From Streptomyces sp. NBC_01298 (GTDB taxonomy: Bacteria; Actinomycetota; Actinomycetes; Streptomycetales; Streptomycetaceae), in assembly GCF_035978755.1 (NCBI RefSeq), contig NZ_CP108414.1:2728001-2792000 (forward strand): 64,000 nt of DNA, in the 5' to 3' direction. The notes beneath the pieces were generated by a model. It ran no database searches. It saw only the letters and a program-made list of their open reading frames with translations, and was not told the DNA's origin. The position numbers and the translations under genes are program-made. Numbering within the stretch: position 1 is the first letter of the stretch; every line of letters starts with the position of its first letter. Positions 57,193 to 64,000 of this stretch are shown in pieces.

Positions 57193-58371
57193 TCAAAGAC
57201 CGACGATGCCGTTCCAGCGCTTGGCGAAGGACGAGCGCTCGGCGGAGGAGATGTCGCGGGCCACGACGAGCCGCTTGCGCATGTCCTCGTCGGGGAAGAT
57301 CAGCGGGTTCTCGGCCAGTTCGGCGGTCTCCTGGTCGTCCGAGGCGGCCAGCACCTCGCGGGCGGCGGGGACCGGACAGACGTAGTTGACGGAGGCGGCG
57401 AGCAGCGCGGCCACTTCCGGGTCGTAGTAGAAGTCGATGAGCGCCTCGGCGTTGGCCTTGCGGGGAGCCAGGTTGGGGATGAGCAGGCTCTCCGCCCAGA
57501 GTTCGCCCCCTTCCTCGGGGACCACGAACTCGATGTCGGGGTTGTCGGCCTGGAGCTGGATCGCGTCCCCGGAGTACGCCTGGCAGGCCAGCACGTCGCC
57601 CTTGCTCAGGTCGGAGGTGTAGTCGTTGCCGGTGAAGCGGCGGATGTGCTTCTTCTTCACCATGCTCTCGACCTGGTCGCACATCCGGTGGAAATCGGTT
57701 TCGGTCCACCGGGTCACGTCGGCCCCGTTGCCCTGCATCAGCAGGGAGAAGGACTCGTCGAGGCCGGAGAAGAGCGTCACCTTGCCGGCCAGGTCCGGGT
57801 GCCACAGGTCCTTGACGGACTTGATCTCGCGGCCGAGGGCCTTGCGGTTGTAGGCGATGCCTGTGATCCCCGACTGCCAGGGCACGGTGTGCAGCCGGCC
57901 CTCGTCGAAGGCGGGCGAGCGCAGTTGCGGGTCCAGGTGCTTCGACACGTTCGCCTGCGCCGAGCGGTCCATCTTCTGGGCCCAGCCGAGGCGGACGAAG
58001 CGGGCGGCCATCCAGTCGCTGACCACGACCACGTCGTGACCGGTCTGCTGGTGGTTCATCAGCGCCGGGCTGATCTTGCCGAAGAACTCGTCGTTGTCGT
58101 TGATCTCCTCGGTGTACCGGACCTCGATGCCGGTCTTCTCCGAGAAGGCCTCCAGGGTCGGGCGCCGGCTCTCGTCCTCTTCGTCGGTGTCGATGTAGAG
58201 GGGCCAGTTGGAGAAGGCGACGCTCCGGTCGGCGACGGAGCGGTCCCGGCCCTCCCGCCGGTCCTCCGGGACGTACGCGGCCGGGACACCACAGCCGGTG
58301 AGGCCGGCCAGCAGGCCCGCGGCACCGAGGCCGCGCAGCGCCGCGCGGCGGGAAAAGGCGAGTTCAGGCAT
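57193..58371 (-). CDS. Second polyamine-binding lipoprotein (PotD-like), Tat type
   Basis: 392 aa, a paralogue of the 44970-46220 product. Twin-arginine leader (FSRRAALRG) and lipobox (LTGCG). The mature part begins FSNWPLYIDT, then TGIEVRYTEEINDN, VVVVSDWMAARFVRLGWAQ and YVCPVPAAREVL. It has no permease or ATPase genes beside it and may feed PotABC. It follows an aminoaldehyde dehydrogenase gene across a hairpin. ATG 58371 gives a normal leader; no Shine-Dalgarno is seen, and an upstream ATG at 58413 falls inside the hairpin. Confidence 0.9.
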   Translation of the reverse strand: MPELAFSRRAALRGLGAAGLLAGLTGCGVPAAYVPEDRREGRDRSVADRSVAFSNWPLYIDTDEEDESRRPTLEAFSEKTGIEVRYTEEINDNDEFFGKISPALMNHQQTGHDVVVVSDWMAARFVRLGWAQKMDRSAQANVSKHLDPQLRSPAFDEGRLHTVPWQSGITGIAYNRKALGREIKSVKDLWHPDLAGKVTLFSGLDESFSLLMQGNGADVTRWTETDFHRMCDQVESMVKKKHIRRFTGNDYTSDLSKGDVLACQAYSGDAIQLQADNPDIEFVVPEEGGELWAESLLIPNLAPRKANAEALIDFYYDPEVAALLAASVNYVCPVPAAREVLAASDDQETAELAENPLIFPDEDMRKRLVVARDISSAERSSFAKRWNGIVGL

Positions 58372-58396
58372 GGAAGGAGCCTGGTGGAACGCCAAA

Positions 58397-58431
58397 GGGC
58401 GGGCAATAGACATGTTGTCTACTACCCGCCC
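58397..58431 (-). terminator. Hairpin between dehydrogenase and binding-protein genes
   Basis: GGGCGGG (58397-58403) pairs with 58425-58431, and TAGACA/TGTCTA pair inside across small internal loops. On the leftward strand it is followed by CTTTGG. It may terminate the upstream dehydrogenase message or control the binding-protein leader. Confidence 0.6.
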
Positions 58432-58489
58432 CTTCAAGGCAGTGCCCTGGCCGATGCGGCGGCCGTCAGGCCGCCCGCCCGGCTTCCGG

Positions 58490-59929
58490 TCAGCCGTCGA
58501 GCGAGGTCATGACGTGCTTGATGCGCGTGTAGTCCTCGAAGCCGTAGGCGGAGAGGTCCTTGCCGTAGCCGGACTTCTTGTATCCGCCGTGGGGCATCTC
58601 GGCGACGAGCGGGATGTGGGTGTTGATCCACACGCAGCCGAAGTCGAGGTTCTTGGACATCCGCATCGCGCGGCCGTGGTCCTTGGTCCACACCGACGAG
58701 GCGAGCGCGAACTCGACGTCGTTCGCGTACGCCAGGGCCTGGTCCTCGTCCGTGAAGGACTGGACCGTGATGACGGGGCCGAAGACCTCGTTCTGGATGA
58801 TCTCGTCGTCCTGCTTGAGGCCCGAGACCACGGTCGGGGCGTAGAAGTAGCCCTTCTCGCCGACCTGGTGGCCGCCCGCCTCGACCTTGGCGTGGGCGGG
58901 GAGCCGCTCGATGAAGCCCGCGACCTGCTTCAGCTGGTTCGGGTTGTTCAGCGGACCGTAGAGCACGTCCTCGTCGTCCGGCTGACCGGTCTTGGTGTCG
59001 GCCGCGTTCTTGGCCAGCGCCGCGACGAACTCGTCGTGGATCGACTCGTGGACCAGTACGCGGCAGGCCGCGGTGCAGTCCTGGCCGGCGTTGAAGAAGC
59101 CGGCGACCGCGATGTCCTCGGCGGCCTTGGCGATGTCGGCGTCCTCGAAGACCACGACGGGGGCCTTGCCGCCGAGCTCCAGGTGGACGCGCTTGACGTC
59201 CTTGGAGGCGCTCTCGGCGACCTGCATGCCCGCGCGCACCGAGCCGGTGATGGAGGCCATCGCCGGAGTGCGGTGCTCGACCATGGCCCGGCCGGTGTCG
59301 CGGTCGCCGCAGACGACGTTGAAGACGCCCTTGGGCAGGATCGAGCCGATGATCTCCGCCATCAGGATGGTGGAGGCCGGGGTGGTGTCCGAGGGCTTGA
59401 GGACCACGGTGTTGCCCGCGGCCAGGGCCGGGGCGAACTTCCAGACGGCCATCATCATCGGGTAGTTCCACGGAGCGACCTGCGCACAGACGCCGACCGG
59501 CTCACGGCGGACGATCGAGGTCATGCCCTCCATGTACTCGCCGGCCGAACGGCCCTCGAGCAGGCGCGCGGCACCGGCGAAGAAGCGGATCTGGTCCACC
59601 ATCGGCGGCAGCTCCTCGCTGGCCGTGAGGCCGAGCGGCTTGCCGGTGTTCTCCGATTCGGTGGCGACCAGCTCGTCCGCGCGGGCCTCGAAGGCGTCCG
59701 CGATCTTCAGCAGGGCCTTCTGGCGCTCGGAGGGGGTCGCGTCGCGCCAGGACGGGAAGGCCGCGGCGGCGGCGGCCATGGCGGCGTCGACGTCCGCCTG
59801 GCCGGAGAGGGGGGCGGTCGCGTACGCCTCGCCCGTGGCGGGGTTGACCACCTCGGTGGTCCGCCCGTCGGCGGCGTCCTTGAACTCCCCGCCGATGTAG
59901 TTGCGCAGACGACGCAGTTCGGTGGTCAC
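58490..59929 (-). CDS. Gamma-aminobutyraldehyde dehydrogenase-like
   Basis: 479 aa. ALDH motifs: QVAPWNYPMMMAVWKFAPA, ASITGSVRAGMQV, HLELGGKAPVVVFEDAD with the base Glu, NAGQDCTAACR with the catalytic Cys, and NEVFGPVITVQSF. It is a paralogue of the 46275-47801 enzyme. GTG 59929 is chosen (AGGAG about 10 nt upstream, protein begins TTELRRLRNYIGG); the frame is open further left. It is divergent from an Lrp-type regulator and aminotransferase, so it probably oxidises the aminoaldehyde made by that aminotransferase. Confidence 0.92.
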   Translation of the reverse strand: MTTELRRLRNYIGGEFKDAADGRTTEVVNPATGEAYATAPLSGQADVDAAMAAAAAAFPSWRDATPSERQKALLKIADAFEARADELVATESENTGKPLGLTASEELPPMVDQIRFFAGAARLLEGRSAGEYMEGMTSIVRREPVGVCAQVAPWNYPMMMAVWKFAPALAAGNTVVLKPSDTTPASTILMAEIIGSILPKGVFNVVCGDRDTGRAMVEHRTPAMASITGSVRAGMQVAESASKDVKRVHLELGGKAPVVVFEDADIAKAAEDIAVAGFFNAGQDCTAACRVLVHESIHDEFVAALAKNAADTKTGQPDDEDVLYGPLNNPNQLKQVAGFIERLPAHAKVEAGGHQVGEKGYFYAPTVVSGLKQDDEIIQNEVFGPVITVQSFTDEDQALAYANDVEFALASSVWTKDHGRAMRMSKNLDFGCVWINTHIPLVAEMPHGGYKKSGYGKDLSAYGFEDYTRIKHVMTSLDG

Positions 59930-60116
59930 TACAGCCACACTCCTGTGATCACATGTCCAATGGTTGAGACAGCTACCCAAGCCTAGCCTCTCGGACGCCG
60001 TTTTCGACAGGCCCACACATCACGAACTACGGAATCAGTGAGATCTGACTCCCCAAACAACGAATTACATCGTTCTCGCCTTGCGGAACAGACGACTCCT
60101 CGTGCACAGTGAGGTC
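59930..60116. promoter_or_regulatory. Divergent regulatory region, dehydrogenase / Lrp
   Basis: A relatively AT-rich space. It holds the perfect palindrome TGTGATCACA (59944-59953), 15 bp from the dehydrogenase start, AACGA-N6-TCGTT around 60056-60071, and ACGGAATC at 60029-60036, also found upstream of the paralogous dehydrogenase. Autoregulation by the adjacent Lrp protein is likely. Confidence 0.55.
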
Positions 60117-60605
60117 GTGGTCAGTCGAAGCGCAGATTCCAGGACAAGACAACCGTCCCCTTCGGTCGATGCTGTGTCCCTGGCGATCATCGAGCAACTG
60201 CAAGAGGACGGTCGCCGCCCCTACGCGGCGATCGGCAAGGCCGTCGGCCTGTCCGAAGCAGCGGTGCGCCAGCGGGTTCAGAAGCTGCTCGACCAGGGCG
60301 TCATGCAGATCGTCGCCGTCACCGACCCGCTCACCGTGGGGCTCCGGCGCCAGGCGATGGTCGGCATCAACGTCGAGGGAGACCTCGACCCCGTGGCCGA
60401 CGCGCTGACCGCGATGGCCGAATGCGAGTACGTGGTGATGACCGCGGGCTCGTTCGACCTGATGGTGGAGATCGTCTGCGAGGACGACGACCACCTGCTC
60501 GACACGATCAACAAGAAGATCCGTGCGCTCCCCGGCGTGCGATCAACCGAAAGCTTCGTTTACCTGAAGCTGAAGAAGCAGACCTACATGTGGGGAACGA
60601 GATAG
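60117..60605 (+). CDS. Lrp/AsnC-family transcriptional regulator
   Basis: About 162 aa. N-terminal HTH: VSLAIIEQLQEDGRRPYAAIG and LSEAAVRQRVQKLLDQGVMQI (key SEAAVRQRV). C-terminal RAM ligand domain: AMVGINVEGDLDPVADAL and VMTAGSFDLMVEIVCEDDDHLL. It probably senses an amino acid or amine and controls the aminotransferase and the divergent dehydrogenase. The start is uncertain: GTG 60117, GTG 60102 and TTG 60081 are in frame and none has a well-placed Shine-Dalgarno. The aminotransferase starts 3 nt after it ends. Confidence 0.92.
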   Translation: MVSRSADSRTRQPSPSVDAVSLAIIEQLQEDGRRPYAAIGKAVGLSEAAVRQRVQKLLDQGVMQIVAVTDPLTVGLRRQAMVGINVEGDLDPVADALTAMAECEYVVMTAGSFDLMVEIVCEDDDHLLDTINKKIRALPGVRSTESFVYLKLKKQTYMWGTR

Positions 60606-60608
60606 CCC

Positions 60609-61970
60609 GTGAGCCAGGACCTCTCCAAGACCGCGTACGACCACCTGTGGATGCACTTCACCCGCATGTCGTCATACGAGAACTCGCCCGTCCCCACCAT
60701 CGTGCGGGGTGAGGGCACCTACATCTTCGACGACAAGGGCAAGCGCTACCTGGACGGTCTCGCCGGACTGTTCGTGGTCAACGCCGGTCACGGCCGCAAG
60801 GAACTGGCCGAGGTCGCCTACAAGCAGGCGCAGGAACTCGCGTTCTTCCCCATCTGGTCGTACGCGCACCCCAAGGCCGTCGAGCTCGCCGAGCGCCTCG
60901 CGCACTACGCCCCGGGCGACCTGAACAAGGTCTTCTTCACCACCGGTGGCGGCGAGGCCGTCGAGACCGCCTGGAAGCTCGCCAAGCAGTACTTCAAGCT
61001 GCAGGGCAAGCACACCAAGTACAAGGTCATCTCCCGCGCGGTCGCCTATCACGGCACCCCGCAGGGCGCGCTGTCCATCACCGGCCTGCCGGCCCTCAAG
61101 GCCCCCTTCGAGCCGCTGGTCCCCGGCGCGCACAAGGTGGTCAACACCAACATCTACCGCGCCCCGATCTACGGCGACGACCCCGAGGCCTACGGCCGCT
61201 GGTGCGCCGACCAGATCGAGCAGGAGATCCTGTTCGAGGGCGCCGACACCGTCGCCGCCGTCTTCCTGGAGCCGGTGCAGAACGCCGGTGGCTGCTTCCC
61301 GCCGCCGCCCGGCTACTTCCAGCGCGTCCGCGAGATCTGTGACGAGTACGACGTCCTGCTCGTCTCCGACGAGACGATCTGCGCCTTCGGCCGCCTCGGC
61401 ACGATGTTCGCCTGTGACAAGTTCGACTACATCCCGGACATGATCACCTGCGCCAAGGGCATGACCTCGGGCTACTCCCCGATCGGTGCCTGCATCATCT
61501 CGGACCGCCTCGCCGAGCCGTTCTACAAGGGTGACAACACCTTCCTGCACGGCTACACCTTCGGAGGACACCCGGTGTCCTCCGCGGTGGCGCTCGCCAA
61601 CCTCGACATCTTCGACAAGGAAGGCCTCAACCAGCACGTGCTGGACAACGAGGACGCCTTCCGCTCGACGCTGGAGAAGCTGCACGACCTGCCGATCGTC
61701 GGCGACGTCCGCGGCAACGGCTACTTCTACGGCATCGAGCTCGTCAAGGACAAGGCCACCAAGGAGTCCTTCACGGACGAGGAGACCGAGCGCGTGCTCT
61801 ACGGCTTCCTCTCCAAGGCGCTCTTCGAGAACGGCCTGTACTGCCGCGCCGACGACCGTGGCGACCCGGTCATCCAGCTGGCCCCGCCGCTGATCGCCGA
61901 CCAGGGCACCTTCGACGAGATCGAGGGCATCCTGCGCCGCGTGCTCACCGAGGCCTGGACCAAGCTCTAA
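60609..61970 (+). CDS. Class III aminotransferase, probable polyamine/diamine type
   Basis: 453 aa PLP enzyme. Motifs: FTTGGGEAVETAWKLAKQY (phosphate binding), YHGTPQGALSITG, FLEPVQNAGGCFPPPPGYF, LLVSDETICAFGRLG and MITCAKGMTSGYSPIGA with the PLP lysine. It resembles the omega-amino-acid/putrescine:pyruvate group more than GabT. With the aminoaldehyde dehydrogenase and the binding protein nearby, it likely transaminates putrescine or a related diamine to an aminoaldehyde. The GTG start lies 3 nt after the Lrp stop, so they form one operon. It ends before a strong terminator. Confidence 0.92.
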   Translation: MSQDLSKTAYDHLWMHFTRMSSYENSPVPTIVRGEGTYIFDDKGKRYLDGLAGLFVVNAGHGRKELAEVAYKQAQELAFFPIWSYAHPKAVELAERLAHYAPGDLNKVFFTTGGGEAVETAWKLAKQYFKLQGKHTKYKVISRAVAYHGTPQGALSITGLPALKAPFEPLVPGAHKVVNTNIYRAPIYGDDPEAYGRWCADQIEQEILFEGADTVAAVFLEPVQNAGGCFPPPPGYFQRVREICDEYDVLLVSDETICAFGRLGTMFACDKFDYIPDMITCAKGMTSGYSPIGACIISDRLAEPFYKGDNTFLHGYTFGGHPVSSAVALANLDIFDKEGLNQHVLDNEDAFRSTLEKLHDLPIVGDVRGNGYFYGIELVKDKATKESFTDEETERVLYGFLSKALFENGLYCRADDRGDPVIQLAPPLIADQGTFDEIEGILRRVLTEAWTKL

Positions 61971-62016
61971 CCAGCCCGCGTCCTCCCACCGTCCCGCAGG
62001 CGGCAAACTGCCGGAC

Positions 62017-62069
62017 CACACGGCCCGGATCCTCCGTTCGAGTGAGAACGAGGGGGTCCGGGCCGTGTG
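62017..62069 (+). terminator. Strong terminator after the aminotransferase
   Basis: CACACGGCCCGGA (62017-62029) pairs perfectly with 62057-62069, with CCTC/GAGG and GTTC/GAAC pairs inside. It lies 47 bp past the stop. Confidence 0.8.
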
Positions 62070-62164
62070 CTGTCACCATCCAAGACGTTCATCTCTTTAC
62101 ATCTCATTGCGGCGCCAGTGACCAAGCGGGCTCCGCTTCGTTCCCCCGGACGGAGGTGTACGCC

Positions 62165-62965
62165 ATGGTGGCTCCACGGGACAACGCCGCGCTGGACAAT
62201 GCCCGGCCCGACAGTGCCCTGCCCCAGGACGATCTGCTCTGGGCACGGTCCCTTCACTACTCCCACAGCGGTTCACCGGGCCTGATCGGGGTCTCGGTCG
62301 GCGTCCGCTCGGGAGAGATCCTCGCCGTGACCGGCCCCCGGGGCAGCGGCAAGACCACGCTGCTGCGCTGCCTGTCCGGACAGCTCCGGCCCGAGCAGGG
62401 CGAGGTCTGGTTCAACAGCGTCCCCGTGCACACCATGGGCGCCCCGGCCCGCGAGCGGCTGCGCCGCGACCGCTTCGGCTGGATCGGCCCCGAGCCGCGG
62501 CTGCTGCCCGAGCTCCGCGTCTGGGAGAACGCCGCCCTGCCGCTGCTGATCGCCGGCGCGAGTCACCGCACCGCGAAACGGGCCGCCTGCGAATGGCTGG
62601 ACCGCCTCGACATCGGCGCCTTCGCCCGCAAGCACCCCGGCGCCCTCAACCGGGCCGAGTCCCAGCGCGTCGCGCTCGCCCGCGCCCTCGCGCACCTGCC
62701 CGCCGTGGTCTTCGCCGACGAACCCACCGCCCCGCTGCACCGCGCCGAGCGCTCCCTGCTGCTGCGCACGCTCACCACGGCCGCCCGCTCCCACGGCATC
62801 ACCGTGCTCCTGGCCACCCACGACGAGGAGACCGCGGCCGCCGCCGACCGGCGCTTCTCCCTGCTGGACGGCCGACCCGCCGCCGCGGCGACCGCGGCCG
62901 GGCTCTCCCCCACCTCCTTCCCCCAGCCCCCGGAGGAACAGGCCGCGTGCTCGCTCTCCGCCTAG
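62165..62965 (+). CDS. ABC transporter ATP-binding protein with degenerate signature
   Basis: 266 aa, LolD/MacB-type (FtsX partner). Walker A is GPRGSGKTTLLRCL and Walker B is VVFADEPTAPLHRAE; the H-loop is LLATHDEE. The signature, normally LSGGQ, reads LNRAESQRVALARAL, with both glycines lost. ATG 62165 is preferred (GGAGG 8 nt upstream); the frame is open further left. Its 3' end overlaps the permease start by 19 bp. The substrate is unknown. Confidence 0.9.
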   Translation: MVAPRDNAALDNARPDSALPQDDLLWARSLHYSHSGSPGLIGVSVGVRSGEILAVTGPRGSGKTTLLRCLSGQLRPEQGEVWFNSVPVHTMGAPARERLRRDRFGWIGPEPRLLPELRVWENAALPLLIAGASHRTAKRAACEWLDRLDIGAFARKHPGALNRAESQRVALARALAHLPAVVFADEPTAPLHRAERSLLLRTLTTAARSHGITVLLATHDEETAAAADRRFSLLDGRPAAAATAAGLSPTSFPQPPEEQAACSLSA

Positions 62966-64000
62966 CCCGCGGCTCCCGGCCGCTGGTACAGCTGCGCCGG
63001 CTGCTCGTCGCCGCCGCGTCGGCCGGCAGCGGCTTCCTGCTGCTGTACGTGCTCGCGCAGGCCACGGCCCGGCCCGCCGGATCGTTCCCTCAGCTGCTGT
63101 GGGCCCTGGTCCCCCTCGGCGCCACCGTCCAGTTCGCCGTCGCCGTGGCCCGGACCGACCCCGCGACCCGGCCCCTGGAGGGGCTGGACGCCGCCGGGCT
63201 GGGACCCGTACGGCTCACGCTGGTCGCGACGATCTCCACCGCCGTGGCCTGCGCCCTCGGCAGCGCCGTGGCCCTGGCCGTCTTCCTCCACCTGCGCGGG
63301 GAGGTGACGGGGTTCCCGTTCGACGGTGCCGGGGCCGGCTTGCTCCACGCCGACCAGCCCCTGCCCGTGGCCGCCGCCCTCACCCTGCTGGCCCTGCTCC
63401 CGGTGGCCGCCTCGATCGCCACCGCCCTCGCCCTGCGCCCGCACCCCCGGCCCGCGCCGCAGGCCGCACTGCCCTGGGGCATCGCCCTCACCGCCTGCGG
63501 ACTCGCCGCGCTGGCCTACGCCCGCCCCGGCGGAGCCGGCGTGCCCGCGGGCTGGGCCCTGACCGCCCTCGGACTGGCCCTCGCCGGTCCGGGCCTCGCC
63601 TATGCCTGCGGGGCGCTGGTCCAGGCCGTCCGCCCGGGCGCGCTCCGGCTGCTGGCCGGGCGGGCCCTCCAGGAGGAGGCCCCCCGGCTGGGCGCACCCC
63701 TCGGGGTCCTGTGCGCCGTCGGGGCGGGCGCCCTCAGCGCCCTGGCCCTGCGCGACCACGGCGGACTCCAGGTCCCGCTCGGCCCGCTGACCGCTCCCGC
63801 CGCCGCCCTGGTGGCCCTGTGCGCGACCGCCACCCTGCTCACCTCCGCGGTCGAGGTCCACCAGGCCCGGGCCGCCACCCGCGAGACCCTGACCGGGCTC
63901 GGCGCCCCGGGCAAGGTCCTCCGTACGGCCGCGACCGTACGGGCCACCGCGCTGGTGGCGGTGTGCCTGCCGCTCAGCTGGGGTGTGTCACAGCTGACGT
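62947..64000 (+). CDS. FtsX-like ABC permease, 5' part
   Basis: Starts at GTG 62947 with GGAGG about 10 nt upstream and remains open to the window end (351 codons). Repeated hydrophobic segments of 20-25 residues are seen, for example GSGFLLLYVLAQ, LLWALVPLGATVQFAVAVA, STAVACALGSAVALAVFL and LTLLALLPVAASIATALAL. The pattern fits an FtsX/MacB-type permease working with the overlapping ATPase gene. The C-terminus is beyond the window. Confidence 0.85.
   Translation, partial: MLALRLARGSRPLVQLRRLLVAAASAGSGFLLLYVLAQATARPAGSFPQLLWALVPLGATVQFAVAVARTDPATRPLEGLDAAGLGPVRLTLVATISTAVACALGSAVALAVFLHLRGEVTGFPFDGAGAGLLHADQPLPVAAALTLLALLPVAASIATALALRPHPRPAPQAALPWGIALTACGLAALAYARPGGAGVPAGWALTALGLALAGPGLAYACGALVQAVRPGALRLLAGRALQEEAPRLGAPLGVLCAVGAGALSALALRDHGGLQVPLGPLTAPAAALVALCATATLLTSAVEVHQARAATRETLTGLGAPGKVLRTAATVRATALVAVCLPLSWGVSQLT

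Noticed and set aside
59944..59953. CRP-type binding site (TGTGATCACA)
   Set aside because: The half-sites lack the 6-bp spacer of the CRP consensus TGTGA-N6-TCACA. Kept only as a generic palindrome.

Overview
The window is very GC-rich, with strong third-position GC bias, frequent GTG starts, GTGA/ATGA start-stop overlaps and twin-arginine lipoproteins. The gene content points to a Streptomyces chromosome core. The order ribF / rimP-nusA-ylxR-infB-ylxP-rbfA-truB / proS / ispG-rseP-dxr / gabT / chitinase / polyamine genes resembles, from memory, the SCO57xx-SCO56xx part of S. coelicolor. I see no insertion sequence, phage, integrase or CRISPR array.

Layout. 1-903: 3' part of a MinD/ParA-like ATPase. 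1023-6484: ribF and a large protease-like/NTPase-like protein. 6485-6858: an unusually structured intergenic region. 6859-14136: the translation and transcription-factor cluster, read right to left. 14291-17199: a lipoprotein, a ferritin-like protein, a degenerate kinase and an SPFH protein. 17273-24662: proS, two acetyltransferases, and ispG with rseP-dxr (two MEP isoprenoid enzymes and a site-2 protease). 24683-29002: a hypothetical protein, a large acyl-CoA dehydrogenase and a type II thioesterase. 29087-36831: an aldehyde dehydrogenase, a PucR-type regulator, a conjugation-type membrane ATPase and gabT. 37057-40365: PAP2 phosphatase, a GH18 chitinase with a DasR-type site in its promoter, and a small hypothetical protein. 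40561-47801: an amine/polyamine oxidase, a four-gene polyamine ABC importer and a dehydrogenase. 47996-50656: NADAR protein, two Y-like RNAs and a Ro/TROVE protein. 50730-57102: membrane protein, adenosine deaminase-family enzyme, GDPD-like protein, two-component system, beta-lactamase-fold protein and a membrane protein with tandem operators. 57193-61970: a second polyamine-binding protein, a second aminoaldehyde dehydrogenase, an Lrp regulator and an aminotransferase. 62165-64000: an ABC ATPase and permease, cut by the window end.

Much of 29-62 kb reads as one dispersed polyamine/GABA catabolic region: uptake (potABCD plus a second binding protein), oxidation or transamination, two aminoaldehyde dehydrogenases, gabT and another aldehyde dehydrogenase, with PucR- and Lrp-type regulators.

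The most striking element is 47996-50656. Between a NADAR-domain gene and a Ro60-like gene lie two paralogous non-coding units. Each has a T arm, then an acceptor stem closed by a short loop, then a D arm: the order of a circularly permuted tRNA, as in bacterial Y RNAs of the YrlA type. Each is enclosed by a long terminal stem with an internal loop. Other items worth attention are tandem perfect palindromes at 57125-57160, a kinase and a protease/NTPase that have lost canonical active-site residues, and short tandem arrays at the 3' ends of five genes.
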